Shown in pieces: positions 12,701 to 24,700 of a stretch of 64,000 bases of DNA. The translations under genes were made by a program, and so were the position numbers. The DNA comes from Aphelenchoides besseyi (lineage: Eukaryota; Nematoda; Chromadorea; Rhabditida; Aphelenchoididae): NCBI GenBank assembly GCA_024699855.1, contig JAMPIQ010000002.1:15066001-15130000 (forward strand). The letters run 5' to 3'. Below the pieces are notes generated by a model, which worked only from the letters and a program-made list of their open reading frames with translations, was not told the origin of the DNA and did not search any database. How positions within the stretch are numbered: the stretch's first letter is position 1; each line of letters starts with the position of its first letter.

Positions 12701-15700
12701 ACCAGTTTTCCGAATTGTCCGCAATTCTCGAAACTACCGAACCACTTTCGGAACACGATTCCGCTGTAACGGAAAATCGTACAGTGAATTCTGTTGGAGA
12801 TGCAGACGAGAAGACTGAACCCGCCGACCTTTCTCATACTTTGAAACAGTTGGAAACCACTCATGTGCCGTCGTTTGATGATCCGATCGCTCAATCAGCT
12901 GAAATCGATGCAATTGCTGCGGGTTTAACTCCGGCGGAAAACGAAGAGGTTTTGACTGAAGTTCAATTGATCGAACAGACCGCTGAAGCTCCGACCAAAA
13001 GTTCAGTCGGCAGTATGGACATCGAAGAGATTATTCATTACAAGCACATGGAAGATGCCAAAGAAGAACCTCGAAAAGAGACGGAACTCGAATCGACTGC
13101 AAAGGTCGAAAATGAAGTTCAAGTCGAAGAAAAAACTAATGAGCAATTGCAAGAACCACAAAGTGCAAGTCAACAGAAAGAGGAATCGACGAGCGAACGA
13201 TCAAATCAACGACCTGAACTAGAGACACTGATCGAGCAACTCACCGAAGGTTATGATCGTTCACAACCGGAGGATAGAAATGGAAGTTTCGATCAACCCG
13301 AAGATCCGGAGATTCCGGAGGATGCAATAGAAGATAACTTGCCACAACAGTCAGCCGAGAACGATGTAGCTACAGACGATAAAAACGACATGCAATCGAC
13401 TGAACAAACATTCGCACCAACGAACAAGAACGCCACTAATTCGCCAATACAAGTTGAACCGCGGTTTAGAGAAGACGGATTTCTTGAAGATGCTTCGCTT
13501 TCCGAACACAATCAATCGACTGATAAAATCGCCCATTTGAATTCTCCTAATCAGACGGAAAATTCGAATACGTCCGGTTTGTTTGTTTGGTCGGCTCTCA
13601 CGGTTTCCGGATTGCCGGTGATTAATGGACTGTGTATTCGAAATCGTGTTGACTTTGATACATCAAGTAGAGCTATTGGAGAAGAGACAGACGAACCCGA
13701 TCAATCGGAAAACAAAGACCGAAGTGACGAGACTGATGAGTCAACTCAACCGCAACGCGAAGACCAATTGCCGGACGTTGGCCAAAATCGAACTGATGAA
13801 AAGAAATGGGAGCTTAAAGGCGAAAAGGAAACAGAGAAACACGCGGAAACAAGTGCACTGAACCTCATCAGCATGACACCTGTTGAATCGGCAACCGAAG
13901 ACGCAACGAAAGTCGTAACACCTGAACCAAATTCCTCGCTTCTGCTGGCTCCCCGTTCACCGGCACCTTTCGTTTTGCCGCCCGAAACCGCCGAGCAAGT
14001 TGCTGTTGGCCAGTTGGTTATTGATATCGATGCACCAATCGAAAAAGAAAGGCTTCCCGTCGAAACGCCGGCAGCAGTCGTGAATCGGCCCGCAGCTAAA
14101 GAAGAGCGAAAGCCGCGTAGATCCGTGGATTTGCCCGCAACACCGCTTTCATTTCATTCGTTTTCTTCGGCCGCTCAAATCTACGCACCAGTCTCGCCGC
14201 CACTTCGCCAAGCCATTGGTGCCGTCGATTCGTCGCGAATCAGTCAACCGACAGCGCCATCAACTCGCAGCTCTACGATTCCATTGAACCAAAGAAGCGA
14301 GTCACGACCCACGGACGAAGTGAATCAACTTGTCTCCGGAATTCTCACACGTCTTCGACACTTGCAAATGGCCGATCCACCGAAATACGCAAATATTGTG
14401 GAACGATTGCACGCGTTGGAATCAGAGATGTCGATGCAGAACACCGGCGTTCCGGCGGATCCCGAACTCACCGAATTAGTCGGCCGAATACTCGCCGTCG
14501 ACTATCCGCAATCCGATCTGCAAATCGTGGTTAGTACGTCGCGCAAGACCACATCGACTACTCAATTCTACGAGACTGAAACACCGGGAATGGTTGGACT
14601 TGCGCCCGAACAGCTTCGCGAATTGCAACAAAAGTTAATGAACAAAATAAGTGAGCACTTTTCTCTTCTTTACGATTTCCATGCAATTGCTTCTTAACCG
14701 GCTCGGCGCTCTGGATTGTGAAGTTGTTGTGACTTCTTTTCACTTTCTCTCGTATCCTAACAACACTCGTGAACTTCTAACCTCTTCGACTAACTTCTCT
14801 GTTCGAAACTTTTATGTTCTTTCAATGGTTTCTTCTTAATCGGTTCGTTAACTTTGCGAAGTGTGTTGCTGTGTTCTCCCATAAACACGAGGGTGTGTGA
14901 CGTGAACAAGTGTGTTTGAAGGCCTTTTCAACCGGGACTTTTCTATCAAAAACCGTTGACATTTCGACGAAAACTTTCGTTGACCATTCGAAGGATTTTG
15001 CCGTCTGATTAACATGCCCATCGAAATCAATTCACAAACTAAACTTCTGGAGTGTTTTTGAAGCTTTTCGACCAAAATCTCGATAACATTTGTTCGAAAG
15101 GCTGCTAAAAATTTGCGTGTGTTTTCCGGCCGTTTTCCTTTCCCTCCAATTAATCCGCTACGATTTTTGTAGGCGGTACCACGGATTACGGCACTGCACT
15201 CAAATCGAATGAACAACCAGGTGAGATTGTGGTTTGATCAGATTCTTTTCGAACTTCTTTCCTTCGCATTGAAAAACGCCGAAATCGATCATCACGACGG
15301 GAAAGCAAATCCAACGGTCGAGATTCCGAGCACATGACTTTTGTATGCAGTTTGAGTTTGTTTTTCCGTCAGTGATTCGATTTTGACTTCCTTTTCGAAA
15401 CTTAATCTCCCTCGTCAATTCATATCCTCCAAACGCTTTCTCTTCACACACAACTTACCGAAACTTTCAATTCCAACAGATGGACTCAAACAACGAAATG
15501 CGACGGAAGAAGCGTGGACCAGTGCGGACGGGAACGAAGCGGTTACGAAGCGAACGATCCGACAATCGACGACCACGCACTCGGGAATCACAGGTATGAG
15601 TTGAAACCTTTTTTTGGATTGAAATGCTGCGACTTTTGTTTCGAAAAGCGAAACTGCCGTTCAACGCACAAAATCAATTTTATCTGGTTACTGTAGAACA

Positions 15701-18700
15701 ATGAGTCACGAGTTTGATTGAGGGAAAACAACTTTTTTCTCGTTTGCCTCTTCGTCGTGTGTTTGTCGTTCTCTTTGAAAGCCGTTTTTTGGATCAGTCA
15801 ACAATCCGCGCATCGACTGCTTGCTATCGTTTTCATTCGGGGGTTCAAAGCCTCCAAAATCTTTGCAATCTGTTCGATGTCCGCTGTGAAGTTTGTTTTG
15901 CTTTTCGCTTTGAATGCAATTGACGTTCTGCTTTTTTCTGAAAGGTCCAGATGGTATTTGACGAAATCATTTTCTATGATTAGCTTCGCTTTTTAATTGA
16001 TCCCGATCGTTTAATGGCGAACGATTAACGAAGACGATTCGTTCACGTAATGTCTTCATTGTGATCATAAGGACGAAAAGATTCTGTTAACAAGTCGAAC
16101 AAAACAGGGTGGTAATTTCAAAGTAATTTTTGTTTGAAAACTTCAAAATTTGACGTAAACGCAAAAACGGATGACGTGCAAAATGACCTTCTCCTCAACA
16201 ATGAAAATTCAATCTCCTTATTCTTGCCCATTAAGCAATCTGTGCATACAATAGTTCTAATCTAACCCCCACAACTTGTAATTAATCTTGTGCAATGAAC
16301 CCCTGCTTTCTCAACTGCCTTCCAAATCATCTGCCGCTTCTGATTCGGTCCTAAAACTAATAACCAAACCTCTGTGTTAAATGTGAAACCTCAAAATAAA
16401 CTTCTTTTGCTTTAAATATTGATCTACAGTAACCAGGTAGTTAGTAGGGGCGAACAAGTGCAATTGAAAAATAAGAACGATTTCTCAGACGAAACAAAGG
16501 TATCGCAGTTTTAGTGTTGTCTCCCCGAGTGTTCGCAACCATCGACCTAACCCATCGAAATTTCAGGTGCCGGAGATCACGAGCTGAAAGGTGAGTGAGA
16601 GTGAAAACTCACGGTTATCCCCGTTGTGTTCTGCAACTAAACTTACAACGAAATGGTTTGAGCTTGAAATTGAAGTATCGAAACCCATTTTTCGGCTTGA
16701 CAGGTTTTCTTCTTCTATAACCGTTTGATAACTTTTCGATTGGATTCAATAGTAACTTTCGTGACTTCTAATTGTTTGGTTCAACTTCTTCTTATGATTT
16801 TGTGTGCTTTCGTTTTGGTTTGTGTTTGAAGTTTTTGTGTTGATAAACGATACCTTCTACTTATTTCTATATCGTTTTGTGAAAGCGGCGTGAGTATACG
16901 TGGGCGCAATTGTAAACGAAGCAGCTAAGTAACTAATGCGTAGTAGTGTTTGTGTTGTGACAAACGAACATTGTGGCGGCTATTCTAACACACGACTGTG
17001 TTTGTGTGGACGCCAAATCAAACCAAGCCGAGAGTATTCATCGATTTCAGATCAACTCATCAGACTGAAAATCAATCGACAGGTCTACGACGGACAATTG
17101 GATTCGAGCGGACATCATATTCGTTTGATTCCGATTCAGCAAATTGCTGCTAATTATTATTGAAATGAACCACCGAAGGTTCGAGAGAGATTTAGTTTCA
17201 TCGAATGATCACAACAAGAAATTGTAATGCGTAAAACTTTTGAATCCCGTTGGGGATGATCGACAATAAACACACAATCTTCTCTTTCTTGTGTTCTTTT
17301 CATTTCCTGTAATACTGTCGTTGAGTTGTTTTCGTTGTCATGAGCAGGTTTGTGAGATCGAAGATCATACGCTTAAGTTGTTTAAGTTCCATTTTAAAAC
17401 GTTTTAGTTTAAATGAAAACTTGAGAGAAAAACTGAATAGCTGAGATACTACAAGACGGTAATTAGACCATTCACTTCGAAAAAACTGAGTAATTGAAAT
17501 GTCAAATGAACAAAGTTTTGTGGATTGGTTGGCAGTTGATTAATCGAGCGATTTCAGATGACAGCGATACGAGTAGCAGCTCGTCGGTGCGTGACCGTAT
17601 TCAACGTTTCGAGTCGTTGAAACAAACCACAGCGCCAACATCAACTCGACGCACCATTTCGATTGTGGAAGAACAACAGAGCACAACCGAAGCGAAACAT
17701 GAAGTCGATCATTCGTTTCCAAGACCCACGGAAATCGATGTTCAACCACAAGAAAAGGTTGTTGAAACGGTAGAACACACTGACTCCAACGTACCGGAAA
17801 CTCCAACGGCGTCCGTGACGGTTGAAGAATTAGTAGAGCAAATTGGCAGCGCCACAACGGTCTCCACGCCTCCGAAAGAGTTGGAAGTCAGCGCTTCGCC
17901 AACTGAATCGCGTACTTCCGTTCACTCTTTGATTCAGAAGTTCTCGCATCCCAAGGAAAATGTCAACGAATCGCACAAAGAAGATGAACAGAAAATTGCG
18001 CATGAACCCACGAAAGAAATAAACGAGGAATCGACAATAATCGAACACTACGAATATCAACCCGCAACTCACGCCGAACAATTGCAAACTGGAATCGACA
18101 GCGTTAGATTCGTAACTGAAGATGTTGCTCAACAGATGACTCGAGAACCACCGTCGACCAAAACGAATGAACCAGTGGAGTTGATCGAAGAAATTTCCAC
18201 AAGTCCGTCAGTATTGGTTGCCGAACAACAACAAAAGCGAACAGTCGAGTCGGCGGTTTCAATGGAATCGGATCATGATTATCAAGAAAACGACGAATAC
18301 AAACATGAACCGTCATCCATCAATGCCACACAACACGAATTGGCATTCGACATGGCAACGCATCAAACGCTTTCGGATACTGAACATAAACTGCCAACGA
18401 ATGTAGGAATCGAAGAGAATATTGAAGCCACTGACGAATCATCTCGACATACTCGCAGTGTACCAATTCAACGCTTGGCAACTGGAGAGCTTGTGGATGA
18501 AGACCGAGCTACTGCCGAAGGCCAAGCAACGCAGCCACTACTTAGCCCATCGGAAACTTCATCGGAGAAAAAAGAATCGGTTTCGATATCACAAGAAATC
18601 GCTTATAACAAAGAAACCGTGGAAAAACCACAAACACACGAAGTGGAACGAGTATCTCCAATACCAATTTACAGACAAACTGAACTTGCCGATATGATGC

Positions 18701-21700
18701 CTACACCAGAAATCGATGCGAATGCTGGACGTGTTGATCGAGGTCAAGAAGACGAAGATCAAGCAGATTTCGAGTCAACTACACACCAAAAAACAATTCC
18801 AATACAAGGTGCAGTAAGACACGAGTTCGTCGGAGGTGAATCGCATCTGTACAATCCGAATGCTGTTCGATCGGAATCGTCAGTCGACTTAATGCACGAA
18901 ATGGATGAACACAAAGACAAGAAGCCTATCGAAGAGCGAAGAACTTCGGAAGATGAAAGTCGATTAGGGACCATCCCCGCAATTGCTGCGGGAGCGGCTG
19001 GAGCTATTGGAACGGTTATTATTGCAGATTGTATCACAACAGAAAATGAGCCAACAGAAACGATTGTTAGCGATTATCACGATATTTCACCCGATCATCC
19101 AAAAGATTTCGACGAAATTGAACACACGAAATTGGAGAAGGTTGAAAAATTCGAACCAAATGTCGATGAAGCTCAAGCAAAAGAGATCGAAGAAGCTCTT
19201 GTGCGCGAAATTGTTGAGAGTGATCGTCCGAATGATGTGCCCGTTGCGGCCATACGACGTGAAAGTACGATCGATGAGCATCCCGAAAATGAGGAACAAC
19301 CATTGGTTTCGTATTCTGACGATGAGCAAACCGTTTTAAGAGCCGTCGAATTACCCGACTATGATGTTCCTGCCGAAGTGGAGTATATTCCGATTGAACG
19401 ATCGGCAGAAGAAATGATCGAAGGTGATCTTCTATTTCGACCGGACATTACAAACGACGATAGCAAGCTGACGGAAAGTGCAAGTGAGCAAAGTATTCGC
19501 TCGACTAACACCGTGATTCACGTTAAAGCAACGGAAGAGCAAAGTGAGGAACTTTTGAGTACTCCTGAAACACCGCAAACTGAAGTTCAAATAGGATTGC
19601 CGCCTTCGATGTCGGGTTCCGGATTACAAGATGAAGTAAATACCGAACTTGCTGGCGAACAACAACGATTTCCCATTCAAGAACTTGCAACTCAAGAGTT
19701 CGTTCCGACCGATACCGATATCGACATTTCTGTCTCGGCGTCCAATGAATTCGCGTATGAAGCTTCGCCAGAAGATTCGGTTGAACATTCAATCCCAACC
19801 AAAGAGTTTCACCAGGAAAATGTTTTTGTCGAAAGTGAACGTTCAACAAGTCCGAGAAAAGAAGATGTCACAAGTAGTAATCAACAAGAAACTGCTTTTG
19901 TTGAAGAAGAACTTCTAGCAAGCTCTGATACTGAAGCATCTTCGAAAGATGTTCAGCAGGAAAGCGAAGTTGCTTCTGCAAAGAACGAATGTCCAACACC
20001 TCCGAGAAAAGATGAGGAAGAAACCAAAGATATGTCTGTCGAAGAAGAGCGTCCAATGAGCCCGAAAATAGAAGAACGTTCAGAACCTTCAAAACACGAA
20101 GAACAATCATCAGACCAAAGCATTGGTCTTGGAACAATGATTGTCGGCGGTGCGGCTCTCGGCGCAAAGAAGCTGTTTGATGCCATTCGTGGTGAACCAA
20201 AAGACGAAGACGACAACGTCGAAAGTACCCGTGAACAGTTAGACACAACAGTGAAGCAAGAATCGCATGTGTCCACACCAGAAGAATCGGAGCAAGAGCT
20301 TGCTAGAGATATTGTTGAGACTGAACAAATATCACTTGAAGAACAACCACCACATGAGAAACAAACGCCAGCTAAGGACAACACGCCAGTTGAAACCCCA
20401 TTGTCGACTGAAGAGCAACCAGTAGTACGCAATGAAGAGAAGAAAATTCCAGAAATGGAAATTCAAGAAACATTTGATCGAAAATCCGATCAGTTCGAAA
20501 GCATCGAAGTGGACGTTGCGATCCCGGAATATGCCGAACACAATGAAACGATTGTTGTCAGCAGTCCTGTAGTTGAGACGTCAACAGCCGAATCACCAGC
20601 GATTCACGAGTCGGAACCTCAATTCGTGACCCAAGAGCTGCATTTTGAAGCTCACGAGCAGACCGGAGAGAAGCCGACCGATTTCAATGTCACTGAAATC
20701 GAAAGACCATTCGAACAGAAAGAAACCATAAAATCTGACGAACCACCACAACAAAAAACTCAAGAAGAGCTAACAAGCGGACTGTTGCAAACCGATGAGA
20801 GTTCTAGCCAAACTCCGATTTCGCTAGCAACCGTTGATACCATGCCATCCGAAGCTAAAGATATGAAGTCTAATGAAATGGTCGATATATCGCCTACTGA
20901 AGAGGACGTACCTGTAATCTCTGAAGCTCTCGAATCAGTAGTTGACGTTGAAACTGATGATTACAGGGTACGTGAACAAACAGCCGAACTAATCGCTCAG
21001 AAAATTGATATCGAAATCGCAGCCGACAAACCGCCACAAACTCCAACTCCCGACGAATACAGTCAAGAGTTGATTCATGAAAAGGAATCCGAAGAGATGG
21101 CTGAGTTAGTTGCCGGCGGAATTGCGTCGTTGATTGTTGAAGAGCCGGCGTTAACAGAATCGCATCACGAAGTAAAAAGTGACGAGTATCTGGATAGCGA
21201 TAAGATACATCAAGAATCTGAAACAAAAGTCCACATTGAAAATGAGTCAACGGTCGTCGAGTCAACGATTCAAACCGAAATCATTCGCGAAGTGACACCG
21301 ACAACTGAATTTACAGCAGATGTCGAAAGTCCCCTAATCGAAAGTCATGAAACCGTCCCGCTATCACCAAAACTCGAAGAAATGGTTTCGGAGCCGACAA
21401 CCGAACGAACCGAAAACATCGTAGAGGAAGTGCACGATGAGTCGAAAATAAAGGAAGAAAACGTCGAACATTCTATTGAAGAAAGGGCAACGACGATCGA
21501 AATTGAAACGAAGCCAAAGACTCCAGATGACGAGTATCTGCATGAGTTTACACGAGAATCAATTGTTGTTCCAGCTGCTCATGAGCAGTCGACTGAACTG
21601 ATTCAAAGTGAAGGCAAAGTCACGGAGATGCCCGAGGAAACACATTCAACTCACGAGTTCGTATCTCAAGACAAACATTCCGAGAAAAGTGAACCAAAGG

Positions 21701-24700
21701 ATGCACAGGCAACTGAAGAACAGTCATCTGCAGACTCGAAAATTGGAATCGGAACAATGATACTTGGCGCCGCAGTAATCGGAGCAAAAACGGCGATTGA
21801 CAAAATTGCGGAACAACTTCCACAATCATCTACTGAAGAACATGGATATCAAGAAATTAGCGAAAAAGCGGATGTTAGCACTCCAACTTCCGATGTGTTA
21901 ACCGAAAATACGATGCAACAGAAACCTCAGGAACATCAACGACCAACAGAACTGGTTGGCGAGCATTCAGTCGAAGAAAGAGATCTCGATTTGCAATCGC
22001 CCGTCTCTATTGCATCGGTACCACAAGATGAAAGTGGACGAATTGCACTAGATCCGATGCAACAATCGATCTACGTGACTGGCGAAGAAGACGACAAAGT
22101 TTTTGGTCAAACACCAACGATCATTGAAGGCGAAACAGAACCATTGATTTTGTCAGATATTAGGAAGCACCGATTGGAAAGCGATATAATGGAACAGTCG
22201 ATTTACGAATCTCCACACAAAGATGAACAAGCTGAATCTCCACATCTAGTCGAAACAACCAGAACTCCAAGTCCCGTATTGAGTCGACACGAAGAATTCG
22301 AGACGACACAATTGGAAACTCCGATCAAACATTCCAAACTTGAAAGTCACATCGAAACAGAGCATCAGTTCACAGACGACGGTGAACGAGTAGAATCGTC
22401 GTCGATCGTCTACACGCCGGAATTTGAACATCGACAATTTTCGGTCTCTTCGCCCAAACGAATCGATTCGATTGATGAGCTGAACGAGAAACACGAATCG
22501 GTGGTTGTTGAAGAAGATATCGAGACGCCAAAAGATATTAAATCCGAAAATATCATCGCTTATGGACAATCTGAACGTGCATCACCAGTTCAAGAAGTCA
22601 CTATCGAGAAAACCGTACGCGAAAAATTTCACCATGAGTCTGAAGATTTGGTCGGATCTGAAGACTTTCAACCGAAACCAACTGAACAGCAATCGCCTTT
22701 GACAGAAGACGTTGAGTTTACTCAGAAACCAGAACCCGACGAGTTGGTTGAATCCGAAGAAATCGCTCAACCAGAAGTCATTTCGACAAAATCACCTACA
22801 CGAATGGAATCGCCGATTCTACAAAAAACAGATGAAAAATTGTCTCCGACAACCGAATTTGAGAGTCACGACTTGATAGAATCAGAGGATATTGCCAGTG
22901 AACCCTCCAATCTTGAAGATCCTCTGTCGAATTTGGAGAAACAATCGACTGATTCGAAAACCAAAGATGATCGTGAATCTCCGTCTTCTGATCGTAACAT
23001 CGGATTGGGAATGATGGTAACCGGTGCTGCGGTTCTTGGCGTCCAAGCCGTGGGCGAACAGATCAAAAAGTTGGGCGATAAACTGCAGGAAGGATTCACT
23101 GGAGACTCAAAGTCTGATGACGAGATTGTCGAAAGTGAAGAATATGATCGACTGGACTCAACCTCAAAAACAACTACTCACAACGTAGTTGAACATTCGA
23201 CGAAATCCGAAGACCTTCCAACTCCCGATGATATCGTCGAAAGCGAAAACATTCGTGAATCACCAGAAGAACATATCGCCTCACCTACACCGGAACATCA
23301 CAGCACGATTACGTACGACGAACCGACGATCCCAATAGAAAGTGAATTTACAACTAATGAATTGGTGGAAAGCAAAGAGATCATATCTCCAATAATCGAA
23401 GCAGTTAAACCGGACGACACGCCAACAGTCGTAGAAGAAGAGTTAGTGGAAAGCGAAAATATCGATGTCAAGAAAAAAGAATCATCACCACCACATGAAG
23501 TGATCATTACAAAAACCGAGACTCCATCATTGAATGTACCGGAAGGAGAAGCCGAGCAATGGTCAATCGAATCATTGAAATCGTTTCCAATGACTGGAAA
23601 TAACGAGATAAAAACGGAAACTGGTCGTGTAATACCCGAAGAGAACGTTGCAATCAAATTTGTCACTGATGAAGAGCCAATAGTCGGAGAACACGCCGAG
23701 TATATCGTTGATAGCGAAGCAATCGAAGAGAACCAACCAACCAAAGGTCGTCGATACTCAGTTGAAGTTAGTGAACAACAGGCCGAAAGTCTGGCAACCG
23801 ACATTGTCGAGAGGGATGATGTCGAACATGGTGACTATTCGCAACGCCCGGAATCTCCATCAGTTCAGGAAGCAACTCAACTGATCGAAAAAACCGAACA
23901 TATCGGACAAACAGCAAAGGAGTTGGTCGAAAGCGAAGAGGTTGAGATTGAGCCATCACTCAAATCCGAGGCGTTTGATCAATCCGCTGAATTGAAGTCC
24001 GAACAAAAACCAGCCGAACAGTTTGCGGGCGAAGTGGTGGAAACCGAAGCAATCACTGAGATGCCGGCTAATCGAGAAGACGAACGACAAAGCGAAATGA
24101 TTCTTGATGTTGGTTCGTTGAAAACTCCAAAGAAACATCAAACATTCGACGAGTTTCCTCAAGACCAAGATCTTGTCGAAAGTGAATCGGTGGATCAATC
24201 GGAAGAACAGATCTATGAAGTACCCAAAGATGAAGTTAGTTTATTGTCCCCGACTGATGGCCCGGAAATCGTTGAAAGCGAAGATGTCCGTTATTCGCCG
24301 GAAGTTCTTGTCGAATCGCCACGACTAACTCCAAGCGCACCATCAATGTCACCAACTGAAATTCAAGAAGTCGAACAGACGGTGGAAAGAACTGAATCAT
24401 CGATTAAAACGGAATCGCCAATTGCTGAAGACGTTGTCGAAAGTAATGAAATCGACACCTCCATCACCGATAAAAACCCAATGGAAGAATCAACCGCAGA
24501 AGAGAAAACATTGATTCAATTTGACACGCCAAGAGAAGAACTAAAAACTGAAGAGATGATTGAATTAAATGATGAACCATCGAAAACAACTCCACAAGAA
24601 CCCGAACGGGAAGAGTTATCCGAAGCTATTGACGAGCAATTAGATAAATCGGACGAGAAAGTTGGTTTGGGCACAATAATTGCTGGTGCTGTTGCTATTG

